Assembly: GCF_014252095.1 (NCBI RefSeq)
Contig: NZ_CP059210.1
Coordinates: forward strand, 437,252-501,251
Reading direction: 5' to 3'
DNA length: 64,000 nt
DNA from: Blattabacterium cuenoti
GTDB lineage: Bacteria; Bacteroidota; Bacteroidia; Flavobacteriales; Blattabacteriaceae
Below are positions 48,607 through 59,164 of this stretch, one piece after another. The notes beneath the pieces were generated by a model, which ran no database searches, had not been told where the DNA came from, and worked only from the letters and a program-made list of their open reading frames with translations. Made by a program: the position numbers and the translations under genes. Within the stretch, counting starts at the first letter, position 1; every line of letters starts with the position of its first letter.

Positions 48607-49563
48607 CTAATCATTAAAAACCCCTATAGAAATGTACTTATTTTTTCTAGATAAGATAAGTTCTTCTATATCAATACAAGATAATTCTTTATAGTATTTT
48701 ATTATTTTTTTCTTGATCGTTTTATAAGCTTGTTCTGGACAAAAATGCGCTCCTCCTAAGGGTTCTTTGATTACATCATCTATAAGATTTAATTTATGCA
48801 TATCTCCTGCTGTGAGTTTCAATGCTTCTGCAGATTGTTCCTTATTTTTCCAATTCCCCCAAAGTATTGTCGAACAACTCTCAGGAGAGATAACAGAAAA
48901 CCAGGAATTCTCCATCATAGAAACTTTATCTCCTATTCCTATTCCTAATGCGCCTCCACTAGCTCCTTCTCCTATAATTAGAACAATAATAGGAACTTTC
49001 AGACACATCATTTCATAAATATTTTTTCCAATAGCTTCTCCTTGACCTCTTTCTTCTGCTTCTATTCCAGGAAAAGCTCCTGGAGTGTCTATAAATGTTA
49101 CAATAGGTTTACGGAATTTTTCCGATAATTTCATAAGACGTAGCGCTTTTCTATATCCTTCAGGATTAGGCATTCCAAATCTTCTATATTGTCTATCTTT
49201 TGTATTTTTTCCTTTTTGTGTTCCGATAAACATAAAAGTCTGATTTTCTATTTTCCCAAATCCTCCTATCATAGCTTTATCATCTCCAATATGACGATCT
49301 CCATGCAATTCAATAAAAGACTCTTTTTTTGTTATAGATAATATATAATCTAAAGTATATGGTCTATTAGGATGACGAGATAGTTGGACTCTTTGCCAAG
49401 GAGTTAAGTGATTATGTAGTTGTTTGATGGTTTTTTCTAACTTATGTTGTAACTGATTACAGACTTCTTTCATATTCACTCCGCTCTTTTTTTCTATCAT
49501 CAAACAATTAATATATTGATCCTGAATTTCTTGTATAGGTTTTTCAAAATCTAAATATTCCAT
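48607..49563 (-). CDS. accA: Acetyl-CoA carboxylase carboxyltransferase subunit alpha
   Basis: The 318-residue protein shows [20 protein letters not shown] (about 56-75), a biotin/CoA region [20 protein letters not shown] (about 162-181) and [20 protein letters not shown]. Together with AccD it moves the carboxyl group from biotin to acetyl-CoA, the first step of fatty acid synthesis; accD, accB and accC lie elsewhere. It lies 2 bp downstream of sdhB and probably belongs to the same long transcript running toward dnaB. Confidence 0.97.
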   Translation of the reverse strand: MEYLDFEKPIQEIQDQYINCLMIEKKSGVNMKEVCNQLQHKLEKTIKQLHNHLTPWQRVQLSRHPNRPYTLDYILSITKKESFIELHGDRHIGDDKAMIGGFGKIENQTFMFIGTQKGKNTKDRQYRRFGMPNPEGYRKALRLMKLSEKFRKPIVTFIDTPGAFPGIEAEERGQGEAIGKNIYEMMCLKVPIIVLIIGEGASGGALGIGIGDKVSMMENSWFSVISPESCSTILWGNWKNKEQSAEALKLTAGDMHKLNLIDDVIKEPLGGAHFCPEQAYKTIKKKIIKYYKELSCIDIEELILSRKNKYISIGVFND

Positions 49564-49565
49564 GA

Positions 49566-50321
49566 TTATATAAAAGACTGAATATACTCTCTATTCATAA
49601 TAGAGATATTTTCTGTAGAAATCCCTTTTGGACAATCGATTTCACAAGCTTGAGTATTCGTACAATTTCCAAAACCCTCTTCATCCATTTTTTTTATCAT
49701 ATTCAATACACGTTTTTTTCTTTCAATCTTTCCTTGAGGTAAAAGAGAAAATTGCGCTATTTTTGCAGAAACAAATAACATGGCAGATCTATTTTTACAT
49801 GTAGCTACACAAGCTCCACAACCAATGCAGACAGCTGCATCAAAAGCATTGTCTGCGTCTTCTTTTGGAATAGGAATGATATTTCCATCCACCGTTTTTC
49901 CAAAAGTATTTACAGAAATAAAACCACCTGATTCCATAATTCTATCAAAAGAAGATCTATCTACAACAAGATCCTTAATAATAGGAAAAGACTTAGCCCT
50001 CCAAGGTTCTATGTATATAGTTTCTCCATTATTAAAATGACGCATATGAAGCTGACATGTTGTAATCAAATCTTGAGGTCCATGGGCTCTACCATTAATA
50101 TATAAAGAACACATCCCACAAATTCCTTCACGACAGTCATGATCAAATGAAATAGGGAGTTCTTTTTTTTTAGATAAAATTTGATGATTTAACAAATCTA
50201 ACATCTCTAAAAAAGAACTATCAGGTGAAACCTGATCAACTTTATAAGTTTTAAACTCGCCTTTTTCTTTACTATTTTTTTGTCTCCATACTTTTAATAT
50301 AAAATTGAGTAATCTTTTCAT
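49566..50321 (-). CDS. sdhB: Succinate dehydrogenase iron-sulfur subunit
   Basis: The 251-residue protein has the [2Fe-2S] ligands in [20 protein letters not shown] (about 63-82) with a further cysteine in TTCQLH (about 89). [14 protein letters not shown] cluster site lies near residue 170, and a second set, [10 protein letters not shown], near residue 230. It passes electrons from the SdhA flavin to the menaquinone site in SdhC. It is last in the sdhC-sdhA-sdhB operon, 6 bp after sdhA. Confidence 0.97.
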   Translation of the reverse strand: MKRLLNFILKVWRQKNSKEKGEFKTYKVDQVSPDSSFLEMLDLLNHQILSKKKELPISFDHDCREGICGMCSLYINGRAHGPQDLITTCQLHMRHFNNGETIYIEPWRAKSFPIIKDLVVDRSSFDRIMESGGFISVNTFGKTVDGNIIPIPKEDADNAFDAAVCIGCGACVATCKNRSAMLFVSAKIAQFSLLPQGKIERKKRVLNMIKKMDEEGFGNCTNTQACEIDCPKGISTENISIMNREYIQSFI

Positions 50322-50327
50322 AATAAT

Positions 50328-52361
50328 TCATTTATAAGAACGCGATTGCGGTTGAACAAAATTAAAAGTTAAATCTTCTTTATGCATAATTTCTTCACGA
50401 ATAGATTTTCCTTCTTGATATTCCCATATAGAAACATATTTATAATGAAGATCATCACGAAGAGCCTCTCCTTCTGTTGTTTGAAATTCTTCTCTAAAAT
50501 GACTTCCACAAGATTCTTTTCTATTTAAAGCATCCATAGCTATGAGTTCTCCCAATTCTAAAAAATCGGATACACGTCCTGCCTTTTCCAATTCTGAATT
50601 GAATCCATCTCGAATATTTCCAGGAACAAAAACATTTTTCCAAAATTCTTCGCGAAGTTCTTGGATCTTTTTGATCGCCTTAGATAACCCATTCTCATTT
50701 CTACTCATTCCGACATATTTCCACATGATATTTCCAAGTTTCTTATGGAAAAAATCAACAGATTCTTTTCCATTGGAGGAAAAAAATTTTTGAATTCTTT
50801 CTTTTACATTTTTCTCGGATTTATCAAATTCTTTATGTTTTATGGATATGTTTTTTTTCATACCTATATATCTAGATAAATAATCTGCTATAGTATAAGG
50901 CAAAATAAAATAACCATCAGCTAAACCTTGCATTAAAGCAGAAGCTCCAAGACGATTAGCACCGTGATCGGAGAAATTCGCTTCACCTATAATATAACAC
51001 CCTGATATAGAAGACATTAAATTGTAATCCACCCATATTCCTCCCATGGTATAATGAACAGCTGGATAAATTTTCATAGGAGTTTTATAAGGATTTTTAT
51101 TAGTAATTTTTTCATACATGTGAAATAAATTCCCATATTTAGATTCCATAACTTCTTCTCCAAATTTTATAAATTTCATGTCATTTGAATTTTTTATTCC
51201 AAGTTCATTGGCTTTTTCTATTCCATATCTTTCTATGGAAGAAGAAAAATCCAAAAATACTCCTTCTTTTGTTTCATTATTTTCTATTCCAAAACCATGA
51301 TCACAACGTTCTTTAGCAGCTCTAGATGCTATATCTCTTGGAACAAGATTTCCAAATGATGGATAACGTCTTTCAAGATAATAATCTCTTTTTTCTTCTT
51401 TAATATCTTCAGGGTTCTTTTTTCCATTTCGTATAGAAATAGCATCTTCTATTTGTTTTGGAACCCATATGCGTCCGTCATTTCTCAATGACTCGGACAT
51501 TAATGTTAATTTAGATTGATAGTTCCCATGTACTGGAATACAAGTAGGATGTATTTGAGTATAACAAGGATTAGCGAAAAAACCTCCTTTTTTATGAACT
51601 TTCCATATAGCACTAGCATTAGACCCCATAGCATTAGTAGATAAAAAAAACACATTTCCATAACCTCCTGATGCAATAACAACAGCATGAGCTGCATGAC
51701 GCTCAATTTCTCCAGTAATTAAATTTCTAGCAATAATCCCCCTAGCTAAACCTTCTATTACTACTAAATCTAACATTTCATGACGGTTGTACATTTTTAT
51801 TCTTCTTTTTCCTATTTGTCTAGACATAGCTGAATAGCAAGCGAGCAAAAGCTGTTGCCCTGTTTGTCCTTTAGCGTAAAAAGTTCTTGAAACTTTAGTC
51901 CCACCAAAAGATCTATTTTTCAGATATCCAGCATAATCTCGAGCAAACGGAACTCCCTGAGCTACACATTGATCAATAATGTTTGAAGATATTTCTGATA
52001 AACGATAAACATTAGCCTCACGAGATCTGTAATCTCCTCCTTTAATAGTATCATAAAAAAGATGATAAACAGAATCATTATCTCCCTTATAATTCTTAGA
52101 GGCATTAATACCACCTTGAGCAGCTACAGAATGTGCTCTTCTTGGAGAATCTTGATAACAAAAAACTTTTACTTTATATCCTAATTCAGCTAGAGTAGCC
52201 GAAACAGATCCACCAGCAAGTCCTGTTCCAATTACAATAATTTCCATATTAGATCTATTGTTGGGAGAGACTAATTCTAAAATAGATTTATGATGGATCC
52301 ATTTATGAGTTAAAGGACCACTTGGAATTTTAGAATTTAATTTTAAAGAGTTTTTAATCAT
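50328..52361 (-). CDS. sdhA: Succinate dehydrogenase flavoprotein subunit
   Basis: The 677-residue protein has the FAD-binding [19 protein letters not shown] (about 45-63) and [14 protein letters not shown], with the histidine that holds FAD covalently in family members. Substrate-site blocks include [11 protein letters not shown] and MGGIWVDYN, and the C-terminal region has [19 protein letters not shown]. Length is typical of the Bacteroidetes type B succinate dehydrogenase/fumarate reductase. It oxidises succinate in the TCA cycle at the inner membrane. It follows sdhC by 12 bp. Confidence 0.98.
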   Translation of the reverse strand: MIKNSLKLNSKIPSGPLTHKWIHHKSILELVSPNNRSNMEIIVIGTGLAGGSVSATLAELGYKVKVFCYQDSPRRAHSVAAQGGINASKNYKGDNDSVYHLFYDTIKGGDYRSREANVYRLSEISSNIIDQCVAQGVPFARDYAGYLKNRSFGGTKVSRTFYAKGQTGQQLLLACYSAMSRQIGKRRIKMYNRHEMLDLVVIEGLARGIIARNLITGEIERHAAHAVVIASGGYGNVFFLSTNAMGSNASAIWKVHKKGGFFANPCYTQIHPTCIPVHGNYQSKLTLMSESLRNDGRIWVPKQIEDAISIRNGKKNPEDIKEEKRDYYLERRYPSFGNLVPRDIASRAAKERCDHGFGIENNETKEGVFLDFSSSIERYGIEKANELGIKNSNDMKFIKFGEEVMESKYGNLFHMYEKITNKNPYKTPMKIYPAVHYTMGGIWVDYNLMSSISGCYIIGEANFSDHGANRLGASALMQGLADGYFILPYTIADYLSRYIGMKKNISIKHKEFDKSEKNVKERIQKFFSSNGKESVDFFHKKLGNIMWKYVGMSRNENGLSKAIKKIQELREEFWKNVFVPGNIRDGFNSELEKAGRVSDFLELGELIAMDALNRKESCGSHFREEFQTTEGEALRDDLHYKYVSIWEYQEGKSIREEIMHKEDLTFNFVQPQSRSYK

Positions 52362-52373
52362 TCAAGAAATATA

Positions 52374-53015
52374 TTATATATAACCTTTGAAAAAGAACCA
52401 AATAGCGATAATAGAAAAACCAGAACAAATAAACAAAAAATAAAAAAAACTAAACTTTCGTATCCAGAATAATTTCTTTTTATTAGATAACCCCAACGAT
52501 TGAAAAGAAGATTGAAATCCATGGTTTAAATGAAATCCTAAAACTAGGAAAGAGAAAACATAGATGAATGTATATACAGGATTTTTAAATAAGGAGATGA
52601 CTAAAATATAATCTGAAGTATGAGAATATTTCATAGGAATCATGAAATTTATTAAATGCAGAACTAGAAAAAAAAAGATTAAAACTCCCGTATAAACCAT
52701 AGTCCGACTACTAAATGTCGATAAAGGTCTTATCATCGCATAATCCATTTTTCCTTTTGATTTTTTATTTTTTAAATGTAATTTAATTCCAAAAAAAATA
52801 TGAATAATAAAACCTAAAGCAAGAACATATTCTAGCATTTTGACAAGAAAATTTCTTCTCATGAAAGAGACAGCGTTATTAAACGCTTCTTCTCCATAAA
52901 AAAGAAAAAGATTAACACTCAAATGTAATAACAAAAAACACATCAGGAAGATCCCCGTAATTGCCATAACTACTTTTCTTCCAATAGAAGATTGAATAAA
53001 ACGAGATTGAATCAC
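52374..53015 (-). CDS. sdhC: Succinate dehydrogenase cytochrome b subunit
   Basis: The 213-residue protein has five hydrophobic helices with histidines placed as in type B diheme SdhC: FLLLHLSVNL (about 22-31), GFIIHIFFGIKLH (about 68-80), FFLVLHLINF (about 115-124) and LGFHLNHGFQSSFQ (about 158-171). It anchors SdhAB and passes electrons to menaquinone. Single-anchor type B enzymes need no SdhD, and none is present. It is first in the operon. Confidence 0.94.
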   Translation of the reverse strand: MIQSRFIQSSIGRKVVMAITGIFLMCFLLLHLSVNLFLFYGEEAFNNAVSFMRRNFLVKMLEYVLALGFIIHIFFGIKLHLKNKKSKGKMDYAMIRPLSTFSSRTMVYTGVLIFFFLVLHLINFMIPMKYSHTSDYILVISLFKNPVYTFIYVFSFLVLGFHLNHGFQSSFQSLGLSNKKKLFWIRKFSFFYFLFICSGFSIIAIWFFFKGYI

Positions 53016-53073
53016 TGATTTAATTGCGAATTACTATCTATCGTAAAGATATTTATTTTTTTTTTAAAAATTA

Positions 53074-54228
53074 TCAGTTTTTGATTTTTTGAAAAGCTTC
53101 AATTAATAAATCAACATCTTTTTTTTCATTGAAAATTCCAAAAGAAATTCTTATAGGCATCATTCTTTTTAAGAAATGTTTGCTGGTTATAGAAAGAATC
53201 ACATGAGAGGTTTTTTTTAAATTTCTTGATTGACAAGAACTTCCCTTAGAAATAGCTATTCCCATTAGATCTAAATGAAAATATAATAAATGATCTTTTT
53301 TTGGATAAAAAATATTTAATATGTTAGGAAGACTCTTATCCATAGATTCTGATAATCCATTAAAAATAATGTCTGGAATGATTTTTTTCAATTCTGAAAT
53401 ACAATAGAATTTTAAATTCCTAATTTTTTCTATATGGTTTGGAAAATCACAATAGGATAAATGTAAAGCTTCCGCTAGTCCTACTATTCCATAAATATTT
53501 TCCGTTCCTGAACGAATCCCATGCTCTTGATAACCTCCTGTAATAAATGGTTTGATATCTCTAATGATTCTTTCTCTAATAAAAACAAAACCTATTCCTT
53601 TTGGTCCATAAAACTTATGTGCACTAGCAGTAGCAAAATCAAAAGGTAATTGTCTCATATTGACAGGAATATTTCCAATGATTTGAATAGTATCCGAATG
53701 AAAATATGCTTGATATTCTTTGCAAAGAAATCCAACTTTTTCTATATCCAATAAATTTCCAATTTCATTATTAGCGTACATTAAACTTACAAGTATTTTA
53801 TTCGGATAATTTTTTTTTAATATTTTTTCGAGATAATTTAAGTCTATAACTCCTTGATTATGAATTTGAATAAATTCAACAACAACTTTATTCTTCTGAA
53901 CTAAATCTATAACGGTTTGTAATACAGAATCATGTTCCAATGGAGAAGTTAAAATATATTTGACTTTTAAATCACAAACAGCAGATCTCAAAACTAGATT
54001 GTTAGCTTCAGTTCCACTAGAGGTAAAAAGAATTTCAGACGGAGAAGCATTGATATCCTTTGCTATACGTATTCTTGATTCTTCTATTATGGAACGTGCT
54101 AGCCTTCCATAACTGTGTTGTGTAGAAGACGGGTTTCCAAATGAATATTTTAATGTATTTACCATGACTTTTATAACTTCGCTTCTTACAGGAGTGGTAG
54201 CTGCATTATCTAAGTATGCTCTTTTCAT
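53074..54228 (-). CDS. iscS: Cysteine desulfurase (NifS/IscS family)
   Basis: The 384-residue PLP enzyme opens with AYLDNAATTPVRSEV and has FTSSGTEANNL (about 69-79). The PLP lysine lies in SAHKFYGPKGIGF (about 202-214), and the catalytic cysteine in SKGSSCQSRN near residue 330. It takes sulfur from cysteine for Fe-S clusters and thiolated tRNA. The flavobacterial gene is usually annotated only as a cysteine desulfurase family protein, so IscS is a functional label rather than proven orthology. The cysteine loop is GSSCQS rather than GSACSS. It is followed by the sdhCAB operon, whose SdhB needs three clusters. Confidence 0.88.
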   Translation of the reverse strand: MKRAYLDNAATTPVRSEVIKVMVNTLKYSFGNPSSTQHSYGRLARSIIEESRIRIAKDINASPSEILFTSSGTEANNLVLRSAVCDLKVKYILTSPLEHDSVLQTVIDLVQKNKVVVEFIQIHNQGVIDLNYLEKILKKNYPNKILVSLMYANNEIGNLLDIEKVGFLCKEYQAYFHSDTIQIIGNIPVNMRQLPFDFATASAHKFYGPKGIGFVFIRERIIRDIKPFITGGYQEHGIRSGTENIYGIVGLAEALHLSYCDFPNHIEKIRNLKFYCISELKKIIPDIIFNGLSESMDKSLPNILNIFYPKKDHLLYFHLDLMGIAISKGSSCQSRNLKKTSHVILSITSKHFLKRMMPIRISFGIFNEKKDVDLLIEAFQKIKN

Positions 54229-54451
54229 AAAGAATAGAATTAAGTTGCATAGTTTAGTTAAAAAACTAGAAAATTTTATTCTAATTTATTCAAATTCCGT
54301 TGATTAAAAAAATATAAACCAATTCTCTCGTTATTAATTTTGTATATTTACCCTTTCTTAAAGTCTTTTTTTATAAGGCTTCTACTTATTACCTTTTGTT
54401 TTAAAAATGTTATTAAAATGTCTATTTTATTTTTATTTAAATTGAGTACAT
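54229..54451. other. Intergenic region between cysteine desulfurase and rny
   Basis: This 223-bp divergent spacer holds no convincing gene. In many Flavobacteria a zapA gene precedes rny, but no frame here resembles ZapA. TAATTTTG at 54335-54342 matches the Bacteroidetes TAnnTTTG -7 box and could start the rny transcript; no matching TTTG -33 box is seen. Confidence 0.4.
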
Positions 54452-56023
54452 ATGAAAATAAATGTTGGATTTTCGGTTCTCATGGGGTTTACAATTGGGA
54501 TTATTACATGTTATTTCTTTGGAAAAAAAACCATCTTGAAAAGATATATTCATTTATTAGAAAAAGCTAAAATTCAAGCAAAAAAAATTATAAAAAATGC
54601 AGAAAAAGAAGGAGAGTCTATAAAAAAAAAGAAAATCATTCAAGCAAAAGAAAGATTTATAGAACTTAAATCTAAACATGAAAAAGATATTCGTCTTAGA
54701 GAAAGAAAAATAACGGATATAGAAAATCAAACAAGAGAAAAAGAATCTAGATTATCTAAAGAAATTGAAATTTATTTTAAAAGAAATAATCGTTTAGAAA
54801 ATCAAATACATGATTGTGAAAAAAAATTCAAAATTCTTCAAAAAAAACAAGAAGAATTTAAAAACATGCAGAGAAAACAAGTAGAACTGCTTGAAAAAGT
54901 ATCCAATTATTCTTCTGAAGAAGCTAAGAATGAATTAATTGAATTCCTTAAAGAAGAAGCAAAAGTCAAGGCACAAACACATATACAAAATATTATAGAA
55001 GAATCCCAACTCACTGCAAAAATGGAAGCAAGAAAAATAGTCATTCAAGCTATTCAAAGAATTGGAACAGAACAAGCTGTTGAGAATGCGGTTTCTGTAT
55101 TCAATATAGAATCAGATGACGTAAAAGGTCGCATTATTGGACGAGAAGGAAGAAATATAAGAGCTCTGGAAAAAGCAACGGGAGTAGAAATTATTGTAGA
55201 TGATACTCCAGAGGCTATTTTATTATCTTGTTTCAATCCTATACGTAGAGAAGTAGCTAGGTTATCGCTTCATAAATTAGTGATAGATGGACGAATCCAT
55301 CCAGCAAGAATTGAAGAGATCGTCGCAAAAACTGAAAGACAAATTGAAGAAGAAATAGTAGAAATCGGAAAAAAAAACATAATCGATTTAGGAATTCATG
55401 GGATACATCCAGAATTAATTAGAATGATAGGAAGGATGAAATATCGTTCTTCTTATGGACAAAATCTGTTACAACATTCTAGAGAAGTGGCTCATTTATC
55501 AGGAATATTAGCTTCAGAATTAGGATTAAATGCAAAATTAGCTAAACGTGCAGGTTTATTACATGATATAGGAAAAGTTCCTGAAACAGAATCCGAACTT
55601 CCTCATGCGATTTTAGGAATGCAATGGGCTGAAAAATACGGAGAAAATATAGAAGTTTGTAATGCCATAGGTTCTCATCATAATGAAATAGAAATGAAAG
55701 TTCTAATATCTCCTATCGTACAAGTATCGGATTCTATTAGTGGAGCTCGTCCTGGAGTAAGAAGAAATTCTTTTGAATCTTACTCTAAAAGATTAAAAAA
55801 TTTGGAAGATATCGCTTTGAGTTTTGATGGGGTAAATAAGGCTTTTGCTATACAGGCAGGCAGAGAACTACGAGTTTTAGTAGAAAGCGAAAAAATAGAT
55901 GATCAAAAAGCTTTTCAGTTATCTTTTGATATAACAGAGAAAATAAAAAACGAAATGACTTATCCTGGACAAATAAAAGTAACAGTGATCAGAGAAACCA
56001 GAGCTGTACAAATAGCTAGATAA
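54452..56023 (+). CDS. rny: Ribonuclease Y
   Basis: The 523-residue protein has an N-terminal membrane helix (about 5-22), a long charged coiled coil (about 25-175) and a KH domain with [20 protein letters not shown] (about 223-242). The HD hydrolase domain follows, with [10 protein letters not shown] near residue 371 and SHHNEIE. RNase Y is a membrane-tethered endonuclease that starts mRNA decay. All catalytic and RNA-binding motifs look intact. It lies 16 bp before the deoxyhypusine-synthase-like gene. Confidence 0.97.
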   Translation: MKINVGFSVLMGFTIGIITCYFFGKKTILKRYIHLLEKAKIQAKKIIKNAEKEGESIKKKKIIQAKERFIELKSKHEKDIRLRERKITDIENQTREKESRLSKEIEIYFKRNNRLENQIHDCEKKFKILQKKQEEFKNMQRKQVELLEKVSNYSSEEAKNELIEFLKEEAKVKAQTHIQNIIEESQLTAKMEARKIVIQAIQRIGTEQAVENAVSVFNIESDDVKGRIIGREGRNIRALEKATGVEIIVDDTPEAILLSCFNPIRREVARLSLHKLVIDGRIHPARIEEIVAKTERQIEEEIVEIGKKNIIDLGIHGIHPELIRMIGRMKYRSSYGQNLLQHSREVAHLSGILASELGLNAKLAKRAGLLHDIGKVPETESELPHAILGMQWAEKYGENIEVCNAIGSHHNEIEMKVLISPIVQVSDSISGARPGVRRNSFESYSKRLKNLEDIALSFDGVNKAFAIQAGRELRVLVESEKIDDQKAFQLSFDITEKIKNEMTYPGQIKVTVIRETRAVQIAR

Positions 56024-56039
56024 AATCTAATTATAAATT

Positions 56040-57011
56040 ATGAAAGATTCTATTACTTCCTTTATCGAAAAATATTTTCTTCATTTTAATGCTCTAACTT
56101 TATCAGAAGCAGCTAAAGCTTATAAACATCATATTAAAAATAATGGAAAAATGATGATTACATTGGCAGGTGCAATGAGTACTGCAGAATTAGGAAAAAT
56201 ATTAGCTGAAATGATCAGACAAGATAAAGTTCATATTATTTCTTGTACTGGTGCTAATTTAGAAGAAGATATAACGAATTTAATAGCTCATTCACATTAT
56301 AAGAAAATTTCTAATTATAGAGATTTAACCCCTGATGAAGAAAAAACTTTTTTAAAAAAAGGATTTAATCGTGTAACAGATACTTGTATTCCAGAAGATC
56401 AAGCTTTTAAATTTCTACAAAAACATATTCTCAATATATGGAAAAGAGCTAAGGAAAAATCTGAACGATATTTTCCTCATGAATATATTTATCAATTATT
56501 ATTAGAAAATATTTTAGAACCATATTATGATATCAATTCAAAAGATAGTTGGGTCTTGGCTGCCGCAAAAAAAAATTTACCCCTGGTTGTTCCTGGTTGG
56601 GAAGATAGCACAATAGGGAACCTCTTCGCTTCATATTGTATGAAAAAATTATTTTCACCAATTCTTGTAAAAAATGGAATCGAATATATGATTTATTTAG
56701 CTAAATGGTACAAAAAAGAATCTGTGAAAAATGAAGTAGGATTTTTTCAGATAGGTGGAGGAATCTCCGGAGACTTTCCTATTTGTGTAGTCCCTATGCT
56801 TTCCCAAGATATAGGATGGAAACATACTCCTTATTGGGCATATTTTTGCCAAATTTCTGATTCTACTACCAGTTATGGCTCCTATTCAGGAGCTATTCCT
56901 AATGAAAAAATAACTTGGGGAAAATTAGATAAGGACACTCCTAAGTTTATTATTGAATCAGATGCTACTATTGTAGCACCATTAATTTTTGCTTATATAT
57001 TAGATATGTAA
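56040..57011 (+). CDS. Deoxyhypusine synthase-family protein
   Basis: The 323-residue protein matches the deoxyhypusine synthase fold: an N-terminal MMITLAGAMSTAELGKILAE (about 38-57), SCTGANLEEDI and a C-terminal QIGGGISGDFPICVVPM (about 236-252), then SYSGAIPNEKITWGKLD. In true eukaryotic/archaeal enzymes the GGG is followed closely by the catalytic lysine (GGGVxK); here the stretch is GGGISGD with no lysine. Bacteria do not have eIF5A, so the substrate is probably a polyamine or another NAD-dependent aminobutyl acceptor, as in homospermidine synthase relatives. The real role is unknown, but the gene is common in Bacteroidetes. It lies between rny and lpdA. Confidence 0.85.
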   Translation: MKDSITSFIEKYFLHFNALTLSEAAKAYKHHIKNNGKMMITLAGAMSTAELGKILAEMIRQDKVHIISCTGANLEEDITNLIAHSHYKKISNYRDLTPDEEKTFLKKGFNRVTDTCIPEDQAFKFLQKHILNIWKRAKEKSERYFPHEYIYQLLLENILEPYYDINSKDSWVLAAAKKNLPLVVPGWEDSTIGNLFASYCMKKLFSPILVKNGIEYMIYLAKWYKKESVKNEVGFFQIGGGISGDFPICVVPMLSQDIGWKHTPYWAYFCQISDSTTSYGSYSGAIPNEKITWGKLDKDTPKFIIESDATIVAPLIFAYILDM

Positions 57012-57058
57012 GTAAACAGATTTGTATAACTTTATTAAATAAAATCTTTTAGTAAGTC

Positions 57059-58474
57059 ATGAATAATTTATATGATCTTGTCGTTATAGGCTCTGGTCCA
57101 GGAGGTTATGTTTCAGCCATTCGTGCAAGTCAACTCGGACTTCATACTGCACTTATAGAAAAATATCAAGATTTAGGCGGGACCTGTTTAAATGTGGGTT
57201 GTATTCCTTCAAAATCTCTTTTATATTCTTCTAAATATTTTTTCTTTGCAAAAAATCATCATCATTCCCATGGAATTATTTATGATAAATTATCTTTGGA
57301 TTTCGAAAAAATGATGAAAAGGAAAAATGAGATCGTGAAAAAAACAAATGAAGGAGTGAAATATCTCATGAAAAAAAATAATATTGATTTATATAATGGC
57401 ATAGCTACATTTAAAAAAAATCATGTGATTTCTATCACAGATAGAAAAACTATTGAAGATATACAATTTAAATATTGTATAATAGCTACAGGTTCTAAAC
57501 CAATAAGTCTTCCATTATCAAATTTTGAGAAAAGAAAAAAAATTATTTCCTCTACGGAGGCTCTTTCTATGGATGAAATTCCAAAAAAATTAATAATAAT
57601 TGGAGGAGGAATAATCGGATTAGAATTAGCTTCTATTTACCATAGGTTAGGAAGTCAAGTAACTATTATTGAAACTATGGATAGAATAATTTCAAATATG
57701 GATCATTCTTTAAGTCAAGAAATCCAAAAAATATTAGAAAAATCTGGAATTCAAATAAAAACCTCCTTTATAATCCAGGATATAGTTTTATTAGAAACTA
57801 ATGAAATTTCAGTTTATGTTAAAAATAAAAATAATGGAAAAAAAATGAAATATATAGGGGATTATTGCCTCATATCAATTGGGAGGTCCCCTTATACAGA
57901 AAATCTTGGATTAGAACATATAGGAATTCAAAAAGATCAAAAAGGGTTCATTTTAGTTAATGATTTTTTACAAAGTTCTGTAGAAAATATCTATGCGATA
58001 GGAGATGTCATAGGCGGAAAAATGTTAGCACATAAAGCGGAAGAAGAAGGTTTATATGTCGCAGAACATCTAGCTGGACAAAAACCAAATAAACTAAATT
58101 ATAATTTAGTTCCATCTGTTCTATATACTAATCCTGAAGTATCTAGTATTGGGTTTACAGAAAAAGAAATCCAAAATAAAGGAATAGAATACAATATAGG
58201 TTTCTTTCCTATGAGAATATTGGGAATAGCTCGTGCTAGCGGATCTACAGAAGGTTTTGTAAAAATGCTATCTCATAAAAAAACAGATGAAATATTAGGA
58301 GTTCATATGATAGGCGATCATGCCTCCGATATGATAATGGAAGCTTCTGTAGCTCTTGAATTTAGGGCATCTTCAGAAGATATCTATAGGATTTGCCACC
58401 CGCATCCTACTTTTAGCGAATCTTTTAAAGAAGCCGCCTTGTTGAGTTTTGAAAATAAAGCCATACACATGTAA
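57059..58474 (+). CDS. lpdA: Dihydrolipoyl dehydrogenase (E3)
   Basis: The 471-residue flavoprotein has the FAD fold VIGSGPGGYVSAIRASQLG (about 9-27) and the redox disulfide GGTCLNVGCIPSK (about 40-52). An NAD fold, IIGGGIIGLELASIYHRLG, lies near residues 180-198, and the C-terminal HPHPTFSE (about 445-452) carries the active-site histidine-glutamate pair. It reoxidises lipoyl groups of pyruvate/2-oxoglutarate dehydrogenase and of glycine cleavage, for which GcvT is at 12.7 kb. Its stop codon abuts the convergent ung stop directly. Confidence 0.97.
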   Translation: MNNLYDLVVIGSGPGGYVSAIRASQLGLHTALIEKYQDLGGTCLNVGCIPSKSLLYSSKYFFFAKNHHHSHGIIYDKLSLDFEKMMKRKNEIVKKTNEGVKYLMKKNNIDLYNGIATFKKNHVISITDRKTIEDIQFKYCIIATGSKPISLPLSNFEKRKKIISSTEALSMDEIPKKLIIIGGGIIGLELASIYHRLGSQVTIIETMDRIISNMDHSLSQEIQKILEKSGIQIKTSFIIQDIVLLETNEISVYVKNKNNGKKMKYIGDYCLISIGRSPYTENLGLEHIGIQKDQKGFILVNDFLQSSVENIYAIGDVIGGKMLAHKAEEEGLYVAEHLAGQKPNKLNYNLVPSVLYTNPEVSSIGFTEKEIQNKGIEYNIGFFPMRILGIARASGSTEGFVKMLSHKKTDEILGVHMIGDHASDMIMEASVALEFRASSEDIYRICHPHPTFSESFKEAALLSFENKAIHM

Positions 58475-59164
58475 TTACCACATTATAGGTTTTTTTCCTA
58501 TTTTTTTCAAAAATTGATTAGTTTTTAAAAACTGTTGAGATCCTAAAAAACCAAAATTTGCAGAAAGAGGAGATGGATGTGAGGTTTTTAATATAAAATG
58601 ATTATGAAAATCAATTAGAGAATCTTTTTTTTTGGCTAACTCTCCCCACAATAAAAAAACAATATGCTTTTTTTTATCCGAAATTATTCGAATGATTTTA
58701 TCGGTAAAAATCTCCCAACCTTTATTTCTATGAGATCCAGGAAGTCCTTTTCTTACCGTTAAAACAGAATTAAGTAGTAAAACACCTTGGGTGGCCCAAA
58801 AAATTAAAGAGCCGCTAATAGGTAATGATTTTTTTTGAAAACAATTATTCACTTCTATAAAAATATTCTTTAAAGAAGGAGGAATTGCTACTCCATCCGG
58901 AACAGAAAAGGATAGACCATCAGCTTGATTATTTTTATAATAAGGATCTTGCCCTAGAATAACTACTTTTAATTTAGAAAAAGAACAATAATTAAACGAA
59001 GAAAAGATATTTTTTTTTTCTGGAAAACAAACAGAATTTTTATATTCTATCCTAAGGAATCTTAATAGTTTTTGAAAATAAGGCTGATCCCATTCCTCTT
59101 TTATGAAAAAAAACCAATCCTCATTTATGTTCAGAAATTTTTTTATTAATATTTCTTTTTTCAT
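58475..59164 (-). CDS. ung: Uracil-DNA glycosylase
   Basis: The 229-residue family 1 enzyme has the catalytic GQDPYYKNNQADGLSFSVP (about 72-90), LLLNSVLTV (about 130-138) and the DNA-intercalation loop HPSPLSAN (about 196-203). It removes uracil from DNA arising by cytosine deamination. Keeping it in an AT-biased genome is notable because C-to-T change is the main source of that bias. The start ATG lies inside the end of the desaturase gene (44-base overlap), and no later ATG would preserve the N-terminal region. Confidence 0.97.
   Translation of the reverse strand: MKKEILIKKFLNINEDWFFFIKEEWDQPYFQKLLRFLRIEYKNSVCFPEKKNIFSSFNYCSFSKLKVVILGQDPYYKNNQADGLSFSVPDGVAIPPSLKNIFIEVNNCFQKKSLPISGSLIFWATQGVLLLNSVLTVRKGLPGSHRNKGWEIFTDKIIRIISDKKKHIVFLLWGELAKKKDSLIDFHNHFILKTSHPSPLSANFGFLGSQQFLKTNQFLKKIGKKPIMW

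Noticed and set aside
54340..54570. 76-residue plus-strand frame upstream of and into rny
   Set aside because: It is an aromatic/hydrophobic run from AT-rich DNA that overlaps rny in another frame and does not resemble ZapA, the gene expected there in relatives.
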